Origin: Candidatus Aenigmatarchaeota archaeon
GTDB lineage: Archaea > Aenigmatarchaeota > Aenigmatarchaeia > QMZP01 > QMZT01
Assembly: GCA_030634615.1 (NCBI GenBank)
Contig: DAOWAL010000003.1
Span: 1 to 19,313 of the forward strand
DNA length: 19,313 bases
Direction of reading: 5' to 3'
In this document: piece by piece, positions 15,882-19,313 of the stretch
Position numbering within the stretch: position 1 is the stretch's first letter
Layout of the letters: each line of letters begins with the position of its first letter
Program-made: the position numbers and the translations under genes
Notes under the pieces: generated by a model
What the model saw: the letters and a program-made list of their open reading frames with translations, nothing else
The model's database searches: none
Told to the model about the DNA's origin: nothing

Positions 15882-15891
15882 AATTAAAATA
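15882..15891. promoter_or_regulatory. Overlapping divergent TATA-like boxes for cca and the CBS gene
   Basis: TTTTAATT on the minus strand (15889-15882) is 29-30 nt before the cca ATG at 15859. TTAAAATA on the plus strand (15884-15891) is 31-32 nt before the ATG at 15916. The boxes overlap, so the two transcripts may compete for TBP. The evidence is spacing and AT content. Confidence 0.4.
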
Positions 15892-15915
15892 AAGTATCCA
15901 AAAATGGTGTTATTT

Positions 15916-16746
15916 ATGTCTCCTAAAAATATGTTAATAAATTCTTTCGTAGATACAGCAAAACCAGTAAAAAATATATCTCCTGTAAGAATAGTAGTTT
16001 CCAATGAAAACGATAAATTAAGAGATGTGGTAAGTCTAATGCTTGTTGACAAATACAGAAAAATACCGATAGTTGACAAAGAAGTTAACCTTAAAGGAAT
16101 GGTCACAAGTGTTGACATCCTGGACCTTCTTGGTGCCGGGGAAAAACATGAGATTTTTAGAAAAAATAATAGGGATATGAATATAGAAATTGGAAAATTC
16201 GCAACAACCCAAATAAAAGCAATACGTCCTGAGACTAGCATATCAAAGTCAATTAATGCATTTAAAAAAGGCGAATGGGGACTATACCCACTTGTCAAAT
16301 CCGGTAAATTAGTTTCCGTTGTGTCAGAATGGGACTTTGTAAAACTCGTAAACAAACCACTGGGTATTAAGGTATATGAAGCCATGATTGAGAGACCAAT
16401 GATTGTAAAACAAAAATATAGTGTCTACGATGTTGCCAAAATGATGTGTAGAGGAGGATATAGACGTCTTCCTGTGGTTAATGATGATATACTTGTTGGC
16501 ATAGTTACACCAAGCGATATATTATTGCATATCCGTAGACATGGTATAGAGAAAGAATTATACAAAGATAAGACACAGATAAGTAAAATTATGAACAAAG
16601 AAGTTGTTGTTATAAACGATGATGTTGATTTATTTTCTGCAATTAAGGCAATGAAAAGCAAAAGAGTTGGAGGATTGCCTGTAGTCGTGGATGATCACAT
16701 TGTCGGTATAATAACAAAAAGAGATATACTGGAAGTAATTTCATGA
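15916..16746 (+). CDS. Protein with four CBS domains (tandem Bateman modules)
   Basis: A 276-residue soluble protein made only of CBS repeats: about residues 12-72 (ends KGMVTSVDILDLL), 88-145 (ends SVVSEWDFVKLV), 152-212 (YRRLPVVNDDILVGIVTPSDIL) and 220-276 (GGLPVVVDDHIVGIITKRDIL). Pairs of CBS domains bind adenine nucleotides such as AMP, ATP or S-adenosylmethionine and act as sensors. The T/S-x-x-D motifs that contact ribose are visible (SVDI, SEWD, TPSD, TKRD). The start at 15916 is preferred because a TATA-like box lies 31 nt upstream; an ATG at 15904 would add four residues. The stop overlaps the next gene by 4 nt (ATGA), placing it in an operon with a Toprim protein and DnaG. The ligand and partner are unknown. 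Confidence 0.85.
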   Translation: MSPKNMLINSFVDTAKPVKNISPVRIVVSNENDKLRDVVSLMLVDKYRKIPIVDKEVNLKGMVTSVDILDLLGAGEKHEIFRKNNRDMNIEIGKFATTQIKAIRPETSISKSINAFKKGEWGLYPLVKSGKLVSVVSEWDFVKLVNKPLGIKVYEAMIERPMIVKQKYSVYDVAKMMCRGGYRRLPVVNDDILVGIVTPSDILLHIRRHGIEKELYKDKTQISKIMNKEVVVINDDVDLFSAIKAMKSKRVGGLPVVVDDHIVGIITKRDILEVIS

Positions 16747-17195
16747 AAAAAGAACAGGATATCGAAAAAATAAAAGAGACAATGAATGAACTTGGTGGAA
16801 AAATAGTTATTGTTGAAGGAAAAAACGACAAAAAAGCTTTAAAAAGCCTCGGCGTGAAAAGTATTATTGCGATTGATAGACGACCATTATACATGGTAGC
16901 TGAAGTCGTTTTGAAATCAGAAAAAGAAGTGATCATATTGACAGATTTCGATAGAGAAGGTAGGGAGATTGAAAAACGTTTGAAAACCCTACTTCAAAAA
17001 CAAGGCAAACACCCCAATTCGAGATTGAGGAGTAAGGTTATGTCTTTAGGAAGAAGTAAAATAGAAGATTTTGGAAATATTTCAAATCTTCGATTATTAG
17101 AGGAGGATGATAATTATGTCAAAATTGGCACCAACGTCAATAAAATACGTAATAAAAGCAGGAATAAACGCACAAGGAGTAATAGAGAAGCCTGA
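16743..17195 (+). CDS. Standalone Toprim-domain protein
   Basis: A 150-residue protein that is mostly a Toprim fold, the metal-binding catalytic domain of primases, topoisomerases and RNase M5-like nucleases. Visible motifs are VEGKNDKKAL with catalytic Glu25 and LTDFDREGR with Asp68 and Asp70; the PNSRLR and IEDF elements are typical of small archaeal Toprim proteins. The likely activity is RNA or DNA phosphodiester chemistry, but the substrate is not known to me. It starts within the CBS gene stop, and its last 26 or so residues, Lys/Arg/Asn-rich, are encoded in an out-of-phase overlap with dnaG. The family normally ends near IEDF, so the tail looks like a late extension. Confidence 0.8.
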   Translation: MKKEQDIEKIKETMNELGGKIVIVEGKNDKKALKSLGVKSIIAIDRRPLYMVAEVVLKSEKEVIILTDFDREGREIEKRLKTLLQKQGKHPNSRLRSKVMSLGRSKIEDFGNISNLRLLEEDDNYVKIGTNVNKIRNKSRNKRTRSNREA

Positions 17196-18363
17196 TGTAA
17201 TAGGCGCAATATTCGGGCAGACAGAAGGTTTGCTTGGATCAGATCTTGATTTAAGAGAACTTCAAAGAACAGGTAGGATAGGTAGAATTGAAGTTAACAT
17301 AAATTCTGATAAGGGAAAATCATACGGAGAGGTAATAATACCTTCTTCACTTGACTCGGCAGAAACTGCTCTTATAGCAGCTACTCTTGAAACAATTGAA
17401 AGGGTAGGTCCATGCACGGCTAAAATAAATTTAAAATCAGTGGAAGATACACGTGAACTTAAGAGAAAATTCGTTGTAGACAAAGCAAAAAGTATACTAA
17501 AAGAACTTCTGGACAAGGGAATATCAGATACGTCTAAGATTGCAGAAGAAATTAAAGAAGAAATAAAGACATATGAAATTACTACATACAAAACACTTCC
17601 TTGTGGACCAAATATTTTGGAATCTGAAGATATTATAGTAGTTGAAGGAAGAGCAGATGTCATAAATCTCATCAAATATGGTATAAAAAATGTCATTGCA
17701 ATGCAAGGAAGCTCAATTCCTACAACAATCATGGAATTGTCTAAACAAAAAACAACGACAGCATTCTTGGATAATGACAGGGGCGGAGAACTAAACTTAA
17801 AGAGTTTGCTTGAAACATCGGAAATAGATTATGTCGCTATAGCACCTGACGGAAAGGAAGTCGAGGAGTTGTCTAAAAAAGAGGTATTCAAAGCACTTAG
17901 GGACAAGGTTGCAGCTTCGCAGTTTAAAATCGAAAATAATATTACAAATGGCAACAAAAAAACAACATACACAAAGAAAGAAAAATATGTAAGCACATCA
18001 AAATACAAGCAAACAAAAAAAGAAGTCCCGGAAAAGAAATTTGTTAGCAGAGTTTCAAGCGCAGTTAATATAAGTGAAGATCAGAAAAAGATTTTCAAAA
18101 AGACTCTCGATGAATTGATAGGAACAAGGGCAGCGTGTATATTTGATTCTACATTCAACATATTAGGTAAAGTTCCTGTTAAAGAACTCGAAAACACACT
18201 TAGCAAGCTTGAAGATGACCCATATGCCGTGATATTCGATGGGAAGGTAGACTACAAGCTTGATTTAGTGGCAAAAAGGAAGGGAATAAAATTCCTTGTA
18301 GGAATGGACAAAGAAGATGTGAAGTCTTCTGTGAAAATATTATCAAAAAAAGACCTAATATAA
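17116..18363 (+). CDS. dnaG: Archaeal DnaG-type primase
   Basis: A 415-residue archaeal DnaG, an RNA-binding primase-like protein that also associates with the exosome in several archaea. The N-terminal archaeal domain (about 1-160) begins SKLAPTSIKYVIKAGI. A central Toprim domain has VVEGRADV (Glu177) and FLDNDRGGE (Asp219, Asp221). Then comes a Lys-rich linker (about 278-312) and a C-terminal domain with GTRAACIFDSTFNILGKVPVKEL. The start is ATG 17116, 9 nt after GAGGAGG; an ATG at 17107 would abut that site. It is last in the CBS-Toprim-dnaG operon and is followed at once by a hairpin terminator. Length is typical. Confidence 0.95.
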   Translation: MSKLAPTSIKYVIKAGINAQGVIEKPDVIGAIFGQTEGLLGSDLDLRELQRTGRIGRIEVNINSDKGKSYGEVIIPSSLDSAETALIAATLETIERVGPCTAKINLKSVEDTRELKRKFVVDKAKSILKELLDKGISDTSKIAEEIKEEIKTYEITTYKTLPCGPNILESEDIIVVEGRADVINLIKYGIKNVIAMQGSSIPTTIMELSKQKTTTAFLDNDRGGELNLKSLLETSEIDYVAIAPDGKEVEELSKKEVFKALRDKVAASQFKIENNITNGNKKTTYTKKEKYVSTSKYKQTKKEVPEKKFVSRVSSAVNISEDQKKIFKKTLDELIGTRAACIFDSTFNILGKVPVKELENTLSKLEDDPYAVIFDGKVDYKLDLVAKRKGIKFLVGMDKEDVKSSVKILSKKDLI

Positions 18364-18406
18364 TACCTTCACGTAGTGTTTCGTGAAGGTAACATTACTT
18401 TTTTAT
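18364..18406 (+). terminator. Hairpin plus oligo-T terminator after dnaG
   Basis: A perfect 10-bp inverted repeat, TACCTTCACG (18364-18373) and CGTGAAGGTA (18382-18391), encloses an 8-nt loop. It starts at the base after the dnaG stop and is followed by CTTTTTTATT. The arms contain the hexamer TTCACG as an inverted pair, a sequence repeated often downstream. The T run lies in the end of the convergent OB-fold gene. Confidence 0.7.
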
Positions 18407-19242
18407 TATATTCACGTTATCATGTGTAGGGATGATTTCAAGTTCACCTTTATACAGTTCAACGCTGCCCACAATGTTTACATAATTTCCATTTTTTATT
18501 TCACTAATATTTTGTCCCTTTGCAGATAACATTTTCAACGTATCTTGCCATATTACTATTTTAATTTCATTTTTACCATCCACTATCATGAAAAACACAT
18601 TACCATTGTTCGCATACAATCCACTAATTTCACCACTAGTGTTTACGGACTTTCCTATGAACGTTTTATCTATATCTGAAATGTTCACATGTGGTGTGAA
18701 ATTCACGATTGTAAATATGTATAAAATTATTATGCACGTGAAAGAACCTACAAGAGATATTCTCGTGACGTTTCTTTCATTCATATTTTACCCCCAGTTT
18801 ATATTTCGCTAAATCGTTATATACAGGACCGTTTGATGTTAAAATACTAGATTTTAAAGAAATGAACTTCACGTCCATTTTACCAATGTTTACATCCTTT
18901 GTTTCACCCAATATTCCCATCAGTTCATTCTTGGTTAATTTTGACTTTACTCTAGCTATAGTCATATGAGGTGAAATTTTATATTCACCCATCTTCATAT
19001 TATTGTTCACGAACTTCATCAAATTTTCCATTATATTTTTCCCTTCATTTATATCCAACCATATCGTTCTTATATGTGATTCTGATCCAAAACAGCCAAC
19101 TCTGCCTATATTTATTTTAAATTCACGTATTTTTTGTGAAGAACATAACAACGATTCTTTTATTTCACGTATTTCATTTTCATTCACATCTCCTATAAAT
19201 TTTACCGTGAAATGTACATTTTTAGAATCGACTAACTTCACG
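18368..19242. repeat. Cluster of 11 TTCACG/CGTGAA hexamers
   Basis: First bases are 18368, 18382, 18411, 18702, 18737, 18868, 19006, 19122, 19164, 19206 and 19237; 18382, 18737 and 19206 are CGTGAA on the plus strand, the others TTCACG. My hand estimate from base composition is about 0.3 expected in this length on both strands. About ten more turned up by eye in the remaining 18.4 kb, where about 7 are expected. Three copies are spaced exactly 42 nt (19122, 19164, 19206). The copies fall in different reading contexts and in the terminator. Confidence 0.55.
18395..18784 (-). CDS. Membrane-anchored OB-fold protein
   Basis: A 129-residue protein with a short basic N-tail (R4, R8), one hydrophobic helix (about 10-27), then a roughly 100-residue domain. 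The pattern GKSVNTSGEISGLYANNG, VFFMIVDGKNEIKIVIW, and NGNYVNIVGSVELYKGELEII is that of a tRNA_anti-like OB fold that binds nucleic acids or small ligands. The positive N-tail predicts that the OB domain faces outside; four N-glycosylation sequons (N28, N34, N48, N92) agree with that. The ATG overlaps the ThpR stop by 8 nt, and a GGGGGT site lies in the ThpR end, so it is the second gene of that operon. The function is unknown; it could instead be a cytoplasmic-facing tether if the topology is reversed. Confidence 0.72.
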   Translation of the reverse strand: MNERNVTRISLVGSFTCIIILYIFTIVNFTPHVNISDIDKTFIGKSVNTSGEISGLYANNGNVFFMIVDGKNEIKIVIWQDTLKMLSAKGQNISEIKNGNYVNIVGSVELYKGELEIIPTHDNVNIIKK

Positions 19243-19313
19243 TTCGCATTTAATTCATATATTTTTTCTTTTATTTCTATAATTTTTCGAATTAATTTGT
19301 CATCACAATCGAC
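18777..19313 (-). CDS. thpR: RNA 2',3'-cyclic phosphodiesterase / 2'-5' RNA ligase family (ThpR/LigT), 5' end off window
   Basis: A 2H phosphoesterase acting on 2',3'-cyclic phosphate or 2'-5' linked RNA ends. Both His-x-Thr-x motifs are visible: HFTV in NVHFTVKFIG and HMTI in SPHMTIARVKSKLT. A GTG at 19241 could start a 154-residue protein, but the frame is open to the window edge, and the 24 codons before it read as family sequence (VDCDDKLIRKI, then NANVKLV). Known members begin with about six residues, then a VDID-like strand, so only a few N-terminal residues are missing. It is coupled to the downstream OB-fold gene by an 8-nt overlap. Length is normal for the family (about 180). Confidence 0.87.
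   Translation of the reverse strand, partial: VDCDDKLIRKIIEIKEKIYELNANVKLVDSKNVHFTVKFIGDVNENEIREIKESLLCSSQKIREFKINIGRVGCFGSESHIRTIWLDINEGKNIMENLMKFVNNNMKMGEYKISPHMTIARVKSKLTKNELMGILGETKDVNIGKMDVKFISLKSSILTSNGPVYNDLAKYKLGVKYE

Noticed and set aside
15876..16385. A 169-codon open frame antisense to the CBS gene
   Set aside because: It is the complement of well-supported CBS domains; the sequence is not family-like and overlaps the cca promoter.
16743..18363. Toprim and dnaG as one frameshifted gene
   Set aside because: Each has its own complete Toprim motif set and dnaG has its own SD and start, so they are two separate proteins.
18364..19242. CRISPR-like array from the repeated TTCACG motif
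   Set aside because: The copies are only 6 bp, irregularly spaced apart from three at 42 nt, occur on both strands and lie inside coding sequence.

Overview
The window is archaeal and AT-rich. The evidence is a group II chaperonin (thermosome), archaeal-type DnaG primase, archaeal class I CCA-adding enzyme, the archaeal L1-L10-L12 ribosomal cluster, an archaeal-type AlaRS, endonuclease Q, archaeal pilin signal peptides, TATA-box promoters and a tRNA with a bulge-helix-bulge intron. A tRNA-Ile with a genuine UAU anticodon, lipobox surface proteins and compact overlapping genes suggest an uncultured DPANN-type lineage. That placement is inference: no rRNA is present.

Layout. 1-189 (-): start of a pilin-like gene that runs off the left edge. 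250-4442 (+): four tandem paralogous lipoproteins, at least two with their own leaderless promoter. 4439-5674 (-): endonuclease Q, tail to tail with the last lipoprotein. 5711-5833 (-): intron-containing tRNA-Ile(UAU). 5962-7608 (+): thermosome. 7667-8161 (+): coiled-coil protein of unknown role. 8250-8672 (+): small type IV pilin-like protein. 8682-11513 (-): AlaRS. 11595-13515 (-): L1-L10-L12 operon. 13588-15859 (-): CCA-adding enzyme, YdjM-like membrane protein and a short CDP-alcohol phosphatidyltransferase, all overlapping. 15904/15916-18363 (+): four-CBS-domain protein, standalone Toprim protein and DnaG primase. 18395-19313 (-): ThpR/LigT RNA phosphoesterase, cut by the right edge, followed by a membrane-anchored OB-fold protein. 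No intergenic gap exceeds 300 bases.

How the parts work together. Most genes are information processing: translation (tRNA, CCA addition, AlaRS, stalk proteins), protein folding, primer synthesis and repair of deaminated DNA. The rest are cell-surface: four lipoproteins, two pilin-like proteins, two membrane enzymes and an OB protein predicted to face outward. Genes that start a transcript mostly have a TATA-like box 27-31 nt upstream of the start codon and no Shine-Dalgarno (leaderless). Thermosome, the 8250 pilin and many operon-internal genes have clear GGAGG-type sites.

Signals beyond ordinary gene content: the four-member lipoprotein family; tRNA-Ile(UAU) with a 37/38 intron; 11 copies of TTCACG/CGTGAA in the last 0.9 kb, two of them forming the dnaG terminator hairpin; a long inverted repeat over the L12 stop codon; and an L10 lacking the stalk C-terminal peptide. 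I see no mobile element, CRISPR array or classic defence island.
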